Of a stretch of DNA of 64,000 nt, positions 34,167 through 46,954 are shown one piece after another. Where the stretch lies: positions 1 to 64,000 of the forward strand of contig MSJI02000861.1 in assembly GCA_001931905.2 (NCBI GenBank), in the 5' to 3' direction. The stretch comes from Cladosporium sp. IMV 00045. Its lineage: Eukaryota > Ascomycota > Dothideomycetes > Cladosporiales > Cladosporiaceae. The notes under the pieces were generated by a model. It worked only from the letters and a program-made list of their open reading frames with translations. It had not been told where the DNA came from and ran no database searches. How positions within the stretch are numbered: position 1 is the first letter of the stretch; each line of letters opens with the position of its first letter. A program made the position numbers and the translations under genes.

Positions 34167-36493
34167 ATGCAGCTCCAATCTGCTGTTTCTGGTGAGTCTG
34201 CCTCACGACCAGACGAGCGGGCCTCAAAACGTCCTCACAGTGCGCTTGATTCACACGCAGACGAGCAGCCCACGAAGAGCCACCGCAGAAAGAAGGCTTG
34301 CGAGGTTTGCCGTCTGAGGAAGGTCAAGTGCGATGCTAAACGGCCAACGTGCGACTTGTGTCGCCAGAGTGGTGCACAATGCAAATATACCGATGGCGAT
34401 GAGCAGCCCATGACGTGAGTATCGACGTTTCACCAAGATCAGTCGAAGGAGCTAAATTGTCTACAGCATTCAATCTGCCACAGGCGTCCTGTCTAACAGA
34501 CTCAATGATATCGAGAGCAAACTCGACATCTTGGTGGGTACAAGTCGTTCCGAAGGTACGCAAGCCCGATGTATTGCAGCAATTTGGCCAATGTAGCGAT
34601 TCCCTTGCTCACAGCAACAATAGCGATGGGATACGAGCAAGAGTCGTTCAACACTCCAATCATGGAGCCGGCGAAAGACTTCCTCCAGATACCCGCTCAA
34701 AAGACTTCCGCCGATGCATTGCTCACATGGCCTATCCTCGAAGGACAATTCCCCCCGAATGCCCTGGTAGAAGTTCTATTTACTCCAGAGCAAGATGAAG
34801 AAGCGCCTGCGCAAGGCCTGCATTTATACGATGGGACTCGTGTTGTGACTCTCGTGGAACACTTCCTCCAGAACGTTCACACAAAAAACCCAATTCTGGA
34901 CGTTGAACTTCTCCTGAGCCAGACACGGAGAGTTGCCCTGGAAGGTTTCGGCAACGATGCATCTTCCTGTTTGGTTCTGATAGCTTGTGCGCTTGGATCG
35001 ATTGCTTTGCCTTTCAAATCAACACAAACACCCCATCACGGTAGTAATGATAGGCCACCTGGAGCCAAGGATCAAGCACAGTCGTACTTCAAATTGGCCC
35101 TCCTTCGCTTGGGCCTACTAAAACCCACCATCCTAGGAGTTCAGTGCTATTTCTACGCTGGCGGTGAGCGTCCATTTAGACCCGAGCATTTGGCAAGTGC
35201 TGACATTCACAAGTCTACTTAATGTATATCCTACGACCTCTTTCCGCATGGCGACACTTCAACAGTGCTTCCATGCTCTATCAGCTCTACGAGAGATTGA
35301 ACTATGGAGTCACAGGCACGAACGGCAGATCACCCGACTTCACACGATCGTCGTCTCTCTGGTGTTCAACCAAACAAGCACGGCTCGAGCAGTGTCTCTA
35401 TTGGTCTTGCTTCAAAAGTGAATCTGAGTTTCGTGTTGAGCTACCGCTCCCTTTGACCGAGGTGGCAAATCACCAACACTCAGAGATGTTCCCCATCCCA
35501 CCTACGCCGCAAGAATTGAACCCACGAGCGTATGAGGTGCCAGGTGATACAGCATCTTATTCACCTATTGCTCGTGAACGGGAAACGGAAACGTCAATAC
35601 TCCAGCAGAACTTACTCACGAAAGAAACGAAAAAGCTGTGTAACGAAGAAGAAAGCTGGTACTATTACCTCACAGAAATTGCGCTTCGCCGAGTTGGGAA
35701 CCGGATCGTCAACACGTTCTTCAACCGGGATCCAGAAGCATGGCTTAACGTCAAGCCTTTGCTGAGGATTGCTCTAGAGTTCGACACCCAGCTTTCTTCG
35801 TGGTCAGCAAACCTCCCGCCGGCCATGCAGCAGTGGGAAACAACGTATACAATCCGTGAGCCTGTTTCACGGGTGACGAACGGCGGCCCAGGTGCGCATT
35901 TGTCCCAAGAGCTCAGCTGGGCGACTGAGAACCGACTGTTGGAAGCACGCTCTTGGCTTTATCAGCCTTTCTTGTTCAACCTCATACACCACCGACATAG
36001 GGGCCCAGACTGTGAGATCTGTCCACCGCCACTGCCTCTAGAGCCGACGAACTTGTGCCCTCAGAACATCGGAGCTGACAATCTGAGCGGAGTCGAGTCC
36101 AGCAACAGCGAAACCACGCCTCTCAGACGGCTGATCCAATCCGGCATCGAATGTAACCTGAGGATACTGGACAACCGTATGGCACGTCACCGCCATCACG
36201 GTACGTGGTTTGATCTTCGCAGCATCATGTGTGCCAGCCTCATGTTGCTGATGGTAGTCAAAAGTGGACACGAAGCCTGGATTCCCGGAGGCGCGGAATT
36301 TCTCTGGGGCCCACGCACTACTACGTATGCCAAAGAAGATGTGATTCTGGGAAGAGTCGGCCAAGTCTTGGAACACATGGTCTTTTGGTCCACGGATAGT
36401 CCTGACATGCTTCGCCACCGGGACGTGCTTGAGGCTTTTGCTCGGGATGTTCGAGACCTCTGGTACTGGAAATATGCCACTCAGCGTGCATGA
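34167..36493 (+). CDS. Zn2Cys6 transcription factor
   Basis: Exons 34167-34414, 34467-34555, 34615-35163 and 35214-36493 give 721 residues. The zinc cluster spans residues 47-74 ([11 protein letters not shown].. then [11 protein letters not shown]) with exact C-x2-C-x6-C-x5-C-x2-C-x6-C spacing and a preceding basic stretch SHRRKKA. A coiled-coil dimerisation segment follows ([20 protein letters not shown]). The rest matches the usual middle homology region, including [30 protein letters not shown] and the C-terminal [13 protein letters not shown]. It closely resembles regulators annotated only as C6 finger proteins. Targets unknown. The downstream membrane-protein and sugar-transporter genes are candidates by proximity only. 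Confidence 0.85.
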
Positions 36494-37478
36494 TCGCGCG
36501 CTGGCGATGGAGTCAACTGTTCCCATCTTTCGGATGTCATTGTATAAGCTGCGACGAATGCTTTTGCTCACCAATGGCCTTGCATTCTAATTGAACTCAG
36601 AATCTCGATTAACACAAATGGGAGATCCATGACCAAATTGCATCTGTTCATATTGATGTTCGGGTAATTTTATACTTGATTAATCACTTCGTGAATACCG
36701 TGCAGCGTCCAGTCTCTGCCGGGTTTGTCGAAGTCATCGCTCGATAATGCAGCGTTGCAGCAGAGCCAGGTAGCTCTCTGCAGAGGCGTCGTCCAGGAGC
36801 AGCAAAGATTCTCGCCATGAGCTCCACGATTCATCTGCAGAAACAAGCAAGTAGATGCTGAACTAATGCGAGGAGGTGGTTGACGTTAACCATCGGCGTC
36901 ATTGCAGTCCATGGGTCATGCATACAACTTCATAACCAACATATCGACACATGCGGGCTGAGGTCAGACTTGCTTCCAGCTGAAATGCGGTGCGACACAC
37001 GCGTGGCTGCTTGTCCAATGGGACCACTGGTCAGGCGAGGAATGTGAGCGCTTGAGTCGTTACATCGTTCTTCAGATGGGATCGCCAAATTGTCATCGTT
37101 CAGCGTACCCTTTCTTGCGTCGAGAAAAACATCCACCTTCAAGCCGGGATTAGCTTTCCCAGGTAACTGAGAGGCCCTACCATTGTCAGTCGAATCGTCT
37201 CGTACTCATCAGGCTGTGAGCACATACAGCGCTTGTACTTGTCACGATTGTGACTACCTTCGGCTGATTGCTGCGATGTTTTGTCGGATCAATTATTGAT
37301 GATCGACATCAGGCCACAAGGATACTCTCGTAGGAATGGCTGAAAATACCCTGTCATCGAAGCGATCCACAACTATACAAAGGCGGCAGCGGCTCCGTGA
37401 GCTTGTCATCAAAGCTTTTCATTCAGACGCAACGCTTGTTTTCACCTTTCTCACGAACAACCCTATTCAAAGATCCTC
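36494..37478. other. Intergenic, nothing recognised
   Basis: 985 bases. Frames such as 36930-37142 on the minus strand have no support. The right end probably holds the promoter of the membrane-protein gene. Confidence 0.45.
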
Positions 37479-38851
37479 ATGGCTCACAACTCAGTGACAG
37501 TGGAGCCAAAGCCTTCGAGGGCCATTAACAACAACCATTCTACCGCTCAACCTGGCCTAGCGACCAAAGCTATAGGTTCCGTCTCAGACGATGGGTTAGC
37601 CAGAAAGACACGGTTGGTTCTCACATGGGTAATCTTGTGATCCACGCACTGGCTTACAAAGTGGGCTTCAAAGGCCTTTGGCTGTTTTGGTCACTATGAC
37701 CACGGCAATGTTCGTCATCAATGTCGCCCAACTCGCTTTGCTGAGAAAGCTTGTCGGCAGCCTGTGGCTGACCATTTTCCCGGCCCTTGTCTTTGCTGTA
37801 TTCATGCTAGTCTTCCTTCTTGTCTGTTTTCAGCAGCATGAGCCTAAGAACGACAAGCCCCTTGTGGCATTCGATTCTGCTAGACGTAAGTAAGCCTCTC
37901 CGAAAGACAAAGTACTCGTAAAGATGACCCTGGGCTCTGTACATGTAGGCAACGAGAGCCTGAACCGACTGTCGATCGTTGCAACTCTGACGCTTTGTGT
38001 TGTCCTATGCCAATTCGTCTACGTCAACAACAATGCAATACGCGACTTCAAAGAAGTTACTTGGACAACCGACTTCGCTGTGAGAGAAGAACTTCCTGCT
38101 CCTGCAATGGCTGTGTTCAGAGCGCAATATGCGCCAAATCAGGCTACTTTCGTTCCGAAGGGAATACCACTGAGGAGTGCCGAATGGCCTCCAACAACAG
38201 CAAGGGTCAGTATGGCTGTTTCACAGACAGCCTTACCTTCGAGCCTGAGCTCGGTGGCGCGATCGATTATGAGGTCTATGATCCGAGGGAATACAATTTC
38301 GCCATGCGTGCAAAACTGCCGCTTGTCTTGTACTTCGAATACTCGTGTTCGTCGCAGCCCTCTTTTTGCGGGGATTTTTTCATAGCTAACGTCCCATTCT
38401 AGACAATAGCACTTCCGGTCGCGACCCTACCCTTAACTACTCGGTCTTCGACCCTCGATTCCTCGATGTCCTTCCGCAAGCTTGGAAGTGCGGCCTGCTC
38501 CAACTTGAGAATCTCCCGGCCATTGGCCTGACTGATCTACGTCTGGAGGTTGTTTCAATCATAGACAAACAGCGCGTGACGCCCGCACATCCGAATCGCG
38601 ACTGTCGTGACATCCAGAAGAGAATCCCAAGCTTCGCGACCTACCGAACGACCATGCAACCTTATCGACAAGCCCATCCGATGTACAACAACCAATGCGA
38701 TGTAGCATCCAAATACAACTGTTCGAGCCGTTCTGGCTGATGGCTTTCCTTCCAGGCCCTGTCTCTCCACCATTCATGTTCCCTCTTGGAGGATATAGAA
38801 TCATCGTTCACCGAACTCCCCGAGGATGATGGACCCCTAAAGTTGGAGTGA
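37479..38851 (+). CDS. Predicted multi-pass membrane protein, gene model uncertain
   Basis: ATG at 37479 begins a polar N-terminus ending TRLVLTWVIL. After a short intron whose donor I cannot fix (acceptor at 37673) come two helices (AVLVTMTTAMFVINVAQLAL and LTIFPALVFAVFMLVFLLVC). A clean intron at 37886-37948 leads to NESLNRLSIVATLTLCVVLC, a third helix. After FAVREELPAPAMAVF the frame must change near 38160 to keep EGNTTEECRMASNNSKGQYG, a sequon-rich probably outer segment. An intron 3' end (CTAAC..CTAG at 38402) and DPTLNYSVFDPRFLDVLPQA follow, then perhaps a last exon from 38757 to 38851. The frame change may mean an unrecognised intron, an error or a dead gene. Family not recognised. Confidence 0.4.
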
Positions 38852-39536
38852 GATCGTTTCTTGCCCGGACGTCGACGCCGAGCTCCCCGATAGACGCAAC
38901 TTCGAGCTGTAGCGTATGAACTTTGTTCAACAACTTCCCCACTTCGACACAGCCCTAGGTCTTGATCGACCATCTACAGAACGACTGGCTATGAGATATT
39001 GCATTGGCCTCCTCTGAGTATCTGACGCATGATCGAGACAGATCTCGCCCACATTCCTTTTCACACAGTAATGCGTCTCATTGAGCAATGAAGTAAGCTA
39101 CGTGATGTTATCGTGTGCACTCCATTGATGATCATCATCATCAGTGGCGCAACAATTTTTGCACTCGTACCAGGATTTCTCGCCAGCGTGGAAGTTTGAT
39201 GAAAGCAGATCTCATTGCCACGTGCGACAGACCAATCACTTCCTCCTAGACACCAACGGCCATGAACGGCACAAAAAGTGCACTCCACGATCCCCGCATA
39301 TATGGAGAGTCGATCTGGATATCTCCATACTTGTGGACCCGGGGAGCAGTGTGGGTTCCCCGGCATGTGGTTGACAACGCGACAAAGCTACTAGGAAAAG
39401 CTTCCTTTGTCGATCAAGCAATGGCCGAGAAAGTCTTAAAAGCGTTGCGTTGCCGGCTAGAATACACCAACACTTCCGAACATTCTTTGCCATTTGGCTT
39501 GATGAATCATTTTGGCCTGATACACATCTAGACAAC
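38852..39536. other. Promoter of the sugar transporter and spacer
   Basis: 685 bases; a plus-strand frame at 39262-39531 lies in the probable 5' UTR/promoter and lacks family features. Confidence 0.4.
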
Positions 39537-41652
39537 ATGGTCTACCTCGTCCCCAAGTACTTCCAGGAGCATGGAGTGGCTCGAAGGCTCCATACCAGAT
39601 CTCTGTTGATCGCCATCAACTTGGTGGCAGGTCTTTCGATCTTCTTCTTTGGTTACGACCAAGGTATGGTACCCCCGACGAATGCTGAAAAAGCTTTGGG
39701 CGAACAGCTAGCTGACAGACTACAGGTCTCATGGGCGGCGTGAACACGACTCGACACTATGCTCACACGATGGGATTTGGGCATTGGGACGAAGCAGAGC
39801 AGATCGTGAAAGTCGATAAGCCACTTCTTCAGGGAGGCATCGTCGCGGTGTATTACCTGCCGGGAACACTCGTCGGTGCGCTCTGGGGAGGCTGGCTCGG
39901 GGATCGCTATGGGAGAATCAGCACACTTGGGTTTGGATGCTTGTGGACGATCCTTGGTGCTATCTTGCAGGCTTCGGCGCAGAATGCAGATTGGATGTTT
40001 TGCGGTAAGAAAATGTGGCGTTCGAGACCTCCATTGAAGGTTCATTGGACTGACAAACCTAGCTCGTGTGATCAATGGCGTTGGCACCGGCATTCTGACA
40101 GCTATCACTCCCGTTTGGGCTACGGAAATTGCGTCTCACCATTCTAGAGGTGCATTCGGTAAGCTAGATCTTACGAACCCCATCATCAAGCCCCAGAGTT
40201 GCCGACTGACATCTTGCTCAAAGTTGCAATGGAGTTTACTCTGAACATCTTCGGTGTCGTCGTGGCCTATTGGCTCGAGTTGTAAGCAATCTATGCCTTG
40301 TTGTTGCGCGCTGAGACTCACAAGCGTTTAGTGGTACCTCCTTCTATGGAGATGGAACTTCCAGCTTTATCTGGCGTTTCCCTGTCGCCTTCCAGATTGT
40401 GCCATTGGTTGGCCTCTTCATCGTCATTTGGTTCATGCCTGAGTGAGTTTGTCCGCCCTTCGGAATTCGAGGCCACGGCTCTGACATGTCCTACAGGTCG
40501 CCACGTTGGCTGGTAAAAGAAGGCATGGAGGATGAGGCGCGGTACCTACTTGAACGCCTCCGCGGCGAAGGATCCAACGAAGCCCTCTCCGAATTCCAGA
40601 ATGTCTGCGCCCTTGCGAAGCTCGACAGAGAAGAGCCGAAACAGGCCAGTTATTGGTCGATGCTCACTGGTATTGGGACCGGCAAAGCGCACACAGCACG
40701 GCGTGTGCAGCTCGTGGTGTGGCTCCAGATCTTACAAGAGTGGATTGGTATTGCGGGTATCACCATTTACGGCCCGGAGATCTTTACCATCGCCGGCATC
40801 AGCTCTAAGGATAGACAGTGGGTCAGCGGCTTGAACAACATCACTTACATGGTAAGTTCTCAAAGCCACCCTGACATGCATTTTCTTCCGCTAATCGATC
40901 TTCCAGTTCTCCACCCTCATCTGTGTCTTCACCTTGGACCGCATCGGTCGCCGTTGGACGCTCTACTGGGGCGCCATTGGGCAAGGGATTTGCTGCTTCA
41001 TTGCTGGCGGTCTCTCGTACGTGACGATCAATGCGACTGGATCCTTCAAGGTACACGTCGGTGGAGCAGCCGTCTTTTTCGTGTTCCTCTACACGGCCAT
41101 CTTCGGTGCCACGTGGCTTACAGTCCCCTGGCTGTATCCCGGTATGTTCTCAAATGTGCTGAGCTAATCCATTTGGGATCAGCTTTGCTGACTTAGATCT
41201 AAACAGCGGAGATTTTCCCTCTCCAGATTCGTGCGAGAGGAAATTCATGGGGAGTGGTCGGATGGTCCATCGGTAATGGGTGGTGTGTAAGTATACATCG
41301 TAGCCTTACTGAGAAAGGTTCAACAAGGCTGACAATGACACAGGTGCTGCTGCTCCCAACAATCTTCGCCCGCCTGAATGAGAAGACACTGTACATCTTC
41401 GGTGGCGTCAACGTCCTTGCGATTATCGTCGTCTGGGCACTCTACCCAGAGACGAACCAACGCACGCTCGAAGAGATTGACATCCTGTTCTCGTGTGACA
41501 GCATCTGGAATTGGAAGGCCGAGAAGCACTTTGCCCAGTTGAAGGAGGAAGATACGGTGATGGGAGATGTCGTCAGAAGGGCGAGCAGCGTGGGCAATGC
41601 CGACCATATGAAGGCTTTCAGGGAAGACTCCATCTCACACAAGGAAGGGTAG
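39537..41652 (+). CDS. MFS sugar transporter
   Basis: Nine exons (39537-39663, 39726-40004, 40063-40158, 40224-40281, 40332-40442, 40497-40851, 40907-41141, 41207-41286, 41344-41652) give 549 residues with every phase closing. Hexose-family signatures are complete: FFFGYDQGLMGGV in helix 1, WLGDRYGR in loop 2-3, PVWATEIASHHSRGAF, PESPRWLVKEG, LDRIGRRWT in loop 8-9, YPAEIFPLQIRARG and PETNQRTLEEID. Twelve helices are expected at the plasma membrane. The substrate (hexose, pentose or acid sugar) is not readable from the sequence. Exons of 58 and 80 nt make this the most fragmented gene of the window. Confidence 0.92.
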
Positions 41653-42386
41653 AGTGGGATAAAGACGTACATCCAGCCTTGAGGTCTTCGTTAGTGGGTT
41701 TTACGAGAATCGTTCAGATGATGCGAAAGGGAATGCCAGACGTTCGCTTATTCATTGTTTTTCGGTTATTGCAATCTGCTATGTCACTTTTTTATAAGCC
41801 GCGACGCATTTTCTGGAACATGCAGTCCATGATAGGCCGACGAGGATGATCATCGACGGAGAACGATAGGCCGAGATAGGACAACTAATCCGTACAGTGT
41901 CTTTCAGAGCCTGTTTGTCAAGATAGCTCGATCGATTCGAGCCCGAGACATCTTCAGGCTATGATACCGTCTCGAGAGCATCACAGATTATCCACTGAAA
42001 ACGATAAGTGCAATACACGATGTATGCATCCTCGGTAAGAGATGTTGTTGAATATGCGCCCTTCCAATTTGTATGTCAAGTGAAGTCAAAGGAGGCAGCT
42101 GATTGGCCGTGCTTAAGCCGCAGGCTCTCCTCCGTTCCGAGCTAGCCCGACTCGCCCGAAGCTCTCAGCACAAACAGCAGAAGTGCAGAGAGCAAAGCCA
42201 CCGCCGGCAGAGAGGGAGAGAGAGCCGTCAGCGAGAAAGCCATAGCAGCTCACCAAACATCACCACCACCTCCACCCATCTCTATACCACACCACCCCTC
42301 CCCCCTCCGCCCACCACCACCACCGTCTCCGCCCTCATTCATTGCGCCGCCACTTCCTTCCGACTCTCGTTCTCCATTTTGCGGCC
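41653..42386. promoter_or_regulatory. Upstream region of dihydrolipoyl dehydrogenase
   Basis: The 730 bases hold no gene. From about 42240 to 42345 the plus strand is a pyrimidine-rich CACCACC/CCCTCC tract ending near the start codon, the typical leader of highly expressed fungal housekeeping genes. Confidence 0.5.
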
Positions 42387-44109
42387 ATGTTCAAGCAGAT
42401 CTCCACCCGCGCGTCCATTCGCGACGCTGCCCTTTCATCCGGCCTTCAACGCACCGCAGCTCCCAGCACAACCCTGCTCCAGCAGCGCATCTGGCAAAGA
42501 AGAGGCTACGCGACCGAGACTGGTATGATATGATGAGATAGCTATGGGAATGCGCGGACACCAATTCTGACAAATGCGCAGAGGAGAAGGATCTCGTCAT
42601 CATTGGTGGCGGTGTTGCCGGTTATGTCGCCGCCATCAAGGCTGGTCAGGAAGGCCTCAAGGTATGTCAGGACACAAGGAATTGCAAATCAATACCATGA
42701 CCAAACATCATCTAACACTTCCACCCACAGGTCGCCTGCATTGAGAAGCGTGGCTCCCTCGGCGGTACTTGCTTGAACGTCGGCTGCATTCCCTCAAAAT
42801 CCCTCCTCAACAACTCCCACCTCTACCACCAGATCCAGCACGACTCCAAGAACCGCGGTATCGAGGTCGGCGATGTCAAGCTCAACCTCGCCCAGATGAT
42901 GAAGGCCAAGGAGACCTCCGTCGGAGGTCTGACCAAGGGTATTGAGTTCCTTTTCAAGAAGAACAACGTCGAGTACATCAAGGGCACTGGCGCTTTCGCC
43001 GACGAGCACACCGTCAAGGTAAACCTCACCGAGGGTGGCGAGACCAGCGTGCGCGGCAAGAACATCCTCATCGCCACCGGTTCCGAGGCCACTCCTTTCC
43101 CCGGCCTTACCATCGACGAGAAGAAGGTCATCACCTCCACTGGCGCTATCGCTCTTACAGAGGTCCCCAAGAAGATGGTCGTCATTGGTGGCGGTATCAT
43201 TGGTCTTGAGATGGCCTCCGTCTGGTCTCGCCTTGGCTCTGAGGTCACCGTCGTCGAGTTCCTCGGCCAGATTGGTGGCCCCGGTATGGACACCGAGATC
43301 TCCAAGAACATCCAGAAGACCCTCGGCAAGCAGGGCCTGAAGTTCAAGCTCAACACCAAGGTCGTCAAGGGTGACGACAGCGGCGAGGGCGTCAAGCTCG
43401 ACGTTGAGGCCGCCAAGGGTGGCAAGGCTGAGACTGTAAGTTGGCTCGAAGAAGTCACTCCCGCAAGATTGCAAACTAACAACCCTCACAGCTCGACGCA
43501 GACGTCTGCCTGGTCGCCATCGGCCGCCGTCCTTACACCGCCGGTCTTGGCTTTGAGAACATTGGCCTCGAGACCGACAACCGTGGCCGTCTCGTGATCG
43601 ACCAGGAGTACCGCACCAAGATCCCCCACATCCGCGTCATTGGTGACTGCACCTTCGGTCCCATGCTTGCCCACAAGGCCGAGGAGGAGGCCGTCGCCGC
43701 CGTCGAGTACATCACCAAGAACTACGGCCACGTCAACTACGGCGCCATCCCCAGCGTCATGTACACCCACCCTGAGGTCGCGTGGGTCGGCCAGAACGAA
43801 GCCGAGCTCAAGGAGGCCGGCGTCAAGTACAAGGTCGGCAGCTTCCCCTTCAGCGCCAACTCTCGCGCCAAGACCAACCTCGACTCCGACGGTCTCGTCA
43901 AGTTCCTCGCCGACGCTGAGACCGACCGCATCCTCGGTGTGCACATTGTCGGCCCCAACGCCGGTGAGATGATCGCCGAGGGCACTCTCGCCCTCGAGTA
44001 CGGCGCTTCCACCGAGGACATTGGCCGCACTTCTCACGCTCACCCCACGCTCGCCGAGGCTTTCAAGGAGGCCGCCATGGCCACTTACGGCAAGGCCATC
44101 CACTACTAG
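42387..44109 (+). CDS. LPD1: Dihydrolipoyl dehydrogenase, mitochondrial
   Basis: Exons 42387-42522, 42582-42661, 42731-43435 and 43492-44109 give 512 residues. It is the E3 flavoprotein of the pyruvate, 2-oxoglutarate and branched-chain dehydrogenase complexes and of glycine cleavage. An Arg/Ser-rich presequence ([12 protein letters not shown].. to RGYATE) targets mitochondria. FAD motif [19 protein letters not shown], the redox disulphide [13 protein letters not shown] (Cys86, Cys91), NAD motif [29 protein letters not shown] and the dimer His-Glu motif [14 protein letters not shown] are all present. Codon use is strongly C-ending, as in highly expressed genes. Long antisense frames here are shadows of that bias. 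Confidence 0.95.
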
Positions 44110-44998
44110 ATGTGCTGCGATTAGGGTTTGGTAATAATATCGAGGAGAAGGTGAAGAATGTGGCAAAGCGCACTCTTAGAAGCGCCTGCGATCATTCTGC
44201 TGTAAAGGAAAAGGTGAAGCAATTCTGCAACATCTGTAGGATGCCTGCTGGTGTTGCTGGTGTTGCTTGACCGGAACGGACGGATGGATGTGGAGTTCTT
44301 TCTCATTGTCTATAGTCATGTTGTTGATTCTCATTATTTTTTATGGTTCCGAGAGGATGGGGTTTCTATTTGAGCAAGAAAAAAGTGTATCATATCAAAG
44401 AGCCGCCTAATGGCATGTTCCGTCCTCAAACTGTTTTTCTCTCTGTAAAAGTCGCTCACACATGCTTCGCTTATCACAAACTTTCAAACGGCAACCTCCC
44501 AGTTCTCCGTTTGATGGCAGACAATAAGTCTCTCAAGCTCAACCTGCCCATGCTGCAACCGTGAAAAACGGACATTCATTCTCTGACCGCTATGTCCATT
44601 CAATTTAGCGCATTTTCCACTCAAGATTCGCATTTCTTCTTTCACATGCTGAGAGGCTACACCATCGATGGGGTTCTTAGGGTAAGGGTTCACCTCAGGC
44701 CTAGGATTGAACAGCAAACGTTGCCACGACGATGTCGTACGATATGAGGTGCACTTCTCATCTGATCGAGATGTTCCATGCGTCAGCGTCGCATTTCTGC
44801 GTACATGTATCTTTCTCTTTCTCATGTAGAATCTTGATTTATCTCTGCAGTCATCATGCATTCCCACTTGCTTGAGTACAATGCCAAGATGTCGCACATC
44901 TGACAGCAAGCCACCCCTTTCACATTTTCAGAACAAGTTGCGATGGAGAGAAGGTGAAGTGAAATGTTGGCATTTAGAAACTTGACATCTATTTTAAA
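44110..44998. other. 3' spacer between LPD1 and the first AsnRS copy
   Basis: Convergent 3' ends. 44252-44430 recurs exactly at 46202-46380. The rest (44431-44998) is homologous to 46381-46954 but clearly diverged, with shared blocks such as CATCGATGGGGTTC and AGCAAGCCACCCCTTTCA. Confidence 0.6.
44252..44430 (+). repeat. 179-nt exact repeat, copy 1
   Basis: Identical base for base to 46202-46380. It lies in the LPD1 3' flank. The second copy starts immediately after the run of N. Confidence 0.95.
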
Positions 44999-46181
44999 CT
45001 AAGGCTTGCAACGGCCCATGTAGCGAGGGTACAGGCAGGTGTCGCGGACGGTGTGCTGGTTGCACAGCCAGGCGAGGAAGCGCTCGAGGCCAAGACCGTA
45101 TCCGCCGTGGGGGGAGGAGCCGTACCTGTTGAGAGTTGTTGGTTAGTTCACTGATCATGGGCGCATTACTCAGAAAGACGAGATTAACTTACTTTCTAAC
45201 ATCAGTGTACCAATAGTAAGGCGAAGGGTCCATGCCCTCACGGGCGTAAGCGGCCATGAGCTCGTCGTAGTTGTCCATGCGCATGCTGCCGCCAACGATC
45301 TCTCCCACACCGGGCATGAGGACGTCCACGGACTCGGTGACGCGGGGGTCGGCCTTCTCCTTCTGCATGTAGAAAGCCTTGATCTCGACGGGGAAGTGGG
45401 TGAGGAAGATGGGGCGGTTGATGATGTCGGTCATGCGGCGCTCGGCGGCCTCGGCGATGTCGTCGCCGAACTTGTGAGGCTCGCCATCCTCGTTGGGGAT
45501 GTTGTTCTCGACCAGCCAGTCGATGGCGTCCGAGTAGCGCATGCGCTTGAAGGGTCGCTCGGGCATTTGGAAGTCGGGGTTCAGCTTTTGCAGCATGGCG
45601 GCGATGCGCGGGTTGGCCATGACGTGTTCGAGGACGCCGCAGATCATGTCCTCGAGGTGGACGAGCAGGTCGTCGAAGTTGATGAAGTCCAGCTCGGCCT
45701 CGACGTGAGTGTATTCGGACAAGTGGCGGCGGGTGAGGGACTTCTCGGCGCGGAAGGACTTCTCAATGCAGTAGACGTTGCCGGCGAAGGGAATGGCGGT
45801 CTCGAGGTAGAGCTGAGAAGACTGGGTGAGGTAGGCGTTCTCGCCGTAGTAGTTGAAGCCGAAAAGGGTGCTTCCACCCTCGACCTGGGTCTGAACAAGC
45901 GCGGGAGGTGCGACCTTGATGTAGCCGAGCTCGTGGTATTTGGCGTTGAAAGCAAACTCGACGGCATCGCGGACGAACATCAGAGAGCTGGCGGTCTCAC
46001 CACGGAGAAGCAGGTGGCGCATGTCGAGGAGAGTCTGAGGGTCACCCTTCTCCTGGACCTTGTTGGTGATGGCATCCTCGCCACCAGGAGCCTTGCCGAT
46101 GATCTGGAAGAAGTCGGCGTGCAATTCGCGGTTGTTCGGGGCGTGAGCGCCGGCAGGGACCTCCCACATCTCACCAACAAT
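44999..46181 (-). pseudogene. DED81: Asparaginyl-tRNA synthetase, copy 1, cut by the assembly gap
   Basis: The minus strand holds exon 2 (45125-44999) and the 3' part of exon 1 (46181-45193), separated by a 67-nt intron. It begins abruptly inside the catalytic domain at [20 protein letters not shown], right at the N run. The protein matches copy 2 almost residue for residue (one difference seen: NEDGEP here, NEEGEP there), while many third codon positions differ and the intron differs. No lesion is visible in what remains, so the incomplete state reflects the gap rather than decay. It is listed as broken only because the N-terminal 200 residues are missing. Confidence 0.85.
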
Positions 46182-46201
46182 NNNNNNNNNNNNNNNNNNN
46201 N
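46182..46201. other. Assembly gap (20 N)
   Basis: Exactly 20 N. A reading frame that crosses it (AsnRS into LPD1 3' flank) is an artefact. Confidence 0.99.
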
Positions 46202-46380
46202 TGTTGCTGGTGTTGCTTGACCGGAACGGACGGATGGATGTGGAGTTCTTTCTCATTGTCTATAGTCATGTTGTTGATTCTCATTATTTTTTATGGTTCC
46301 GAGAGGATGGGGTTTCTATTTGAGCAAGAAAAAAGTGTATCATATCAAAGAGCCGCCTAATGGCATGTTCCGTCCTCAAA
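46202..46380 (+). repeat. 179-nt exact repeat, copy 2
   Basis: Identical to 44252-44430, an offset of 1950. It starts at the first base after the gap and ends where the two flanks abruptly diverge. Confidence 0.95.
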
Positions 46381-46954
46381 ACGTTTCTTTTGATGTCAGT
46401 CGTCCAAAATGCTGTGTTGATCAGAAACTCGCCTTGCTCGAAAACAACCCGAAGACCTCCAAATCTTCGGTGTGACGACGGCTGAGTTGCTCAACTACAA
46501 CCTGCCCGTCCTGTGCCTTGAAGCAAGTACACACACGTTTTCTAATCGCAATGTCCATACGGTTTGGTACATTCTTTACCAGAAATTTGCACTTCCATTC
46601 TTTCCATGCTGCGACAGACTATTATCATCGATGGGGTTCCTAGGGTAAGGGTTCTCACCAGTGCCAAAATTGAACAACACGTCGCGACGACGATGATGTC
46701 GTACAAAGTGAAATATGCTCTCGTCTGCTCGGGATCTCTCGTTCGTCCGGCGCGGGTGTCATGGTTCGCATTTCTGCGTATATTTTCTCATGGGATCTTG
46801 ATCTACCTCTCCTGTCCTATATTTCCACTTCCTTCAGTGAACTGCCAGAGCCTCGCACGACAGCAAGCCACCCCTTTCAAATTTTCAGAACAGTTGCGAT
46901 GGAGAGCATATAAAGTGAAATGTTGGCATTTAGAATCTTGACATCTATTTTAAA
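46381..46954. other. Spacer 3' of AsnRS copy 2
   Basis: Diverged homologue of 44431-44998. No gene; a plus-strand frame at 46564-46941 is not supported in the other copy. Confidence 0.5.

Noticed and set aside
42794..43489. Long antisense frames within LPD1 (also 43486-44166)
   Set aside because: Shadows of a highly biased coding strand; they end or change at LPD1 intron borders and show no protein family.
45189..46256. Single frame running through the 20-N gap
   Set aside because: It joins AsnRS to a piece of the LPD1 3' flank through undefined bases, so it is not a real protein.
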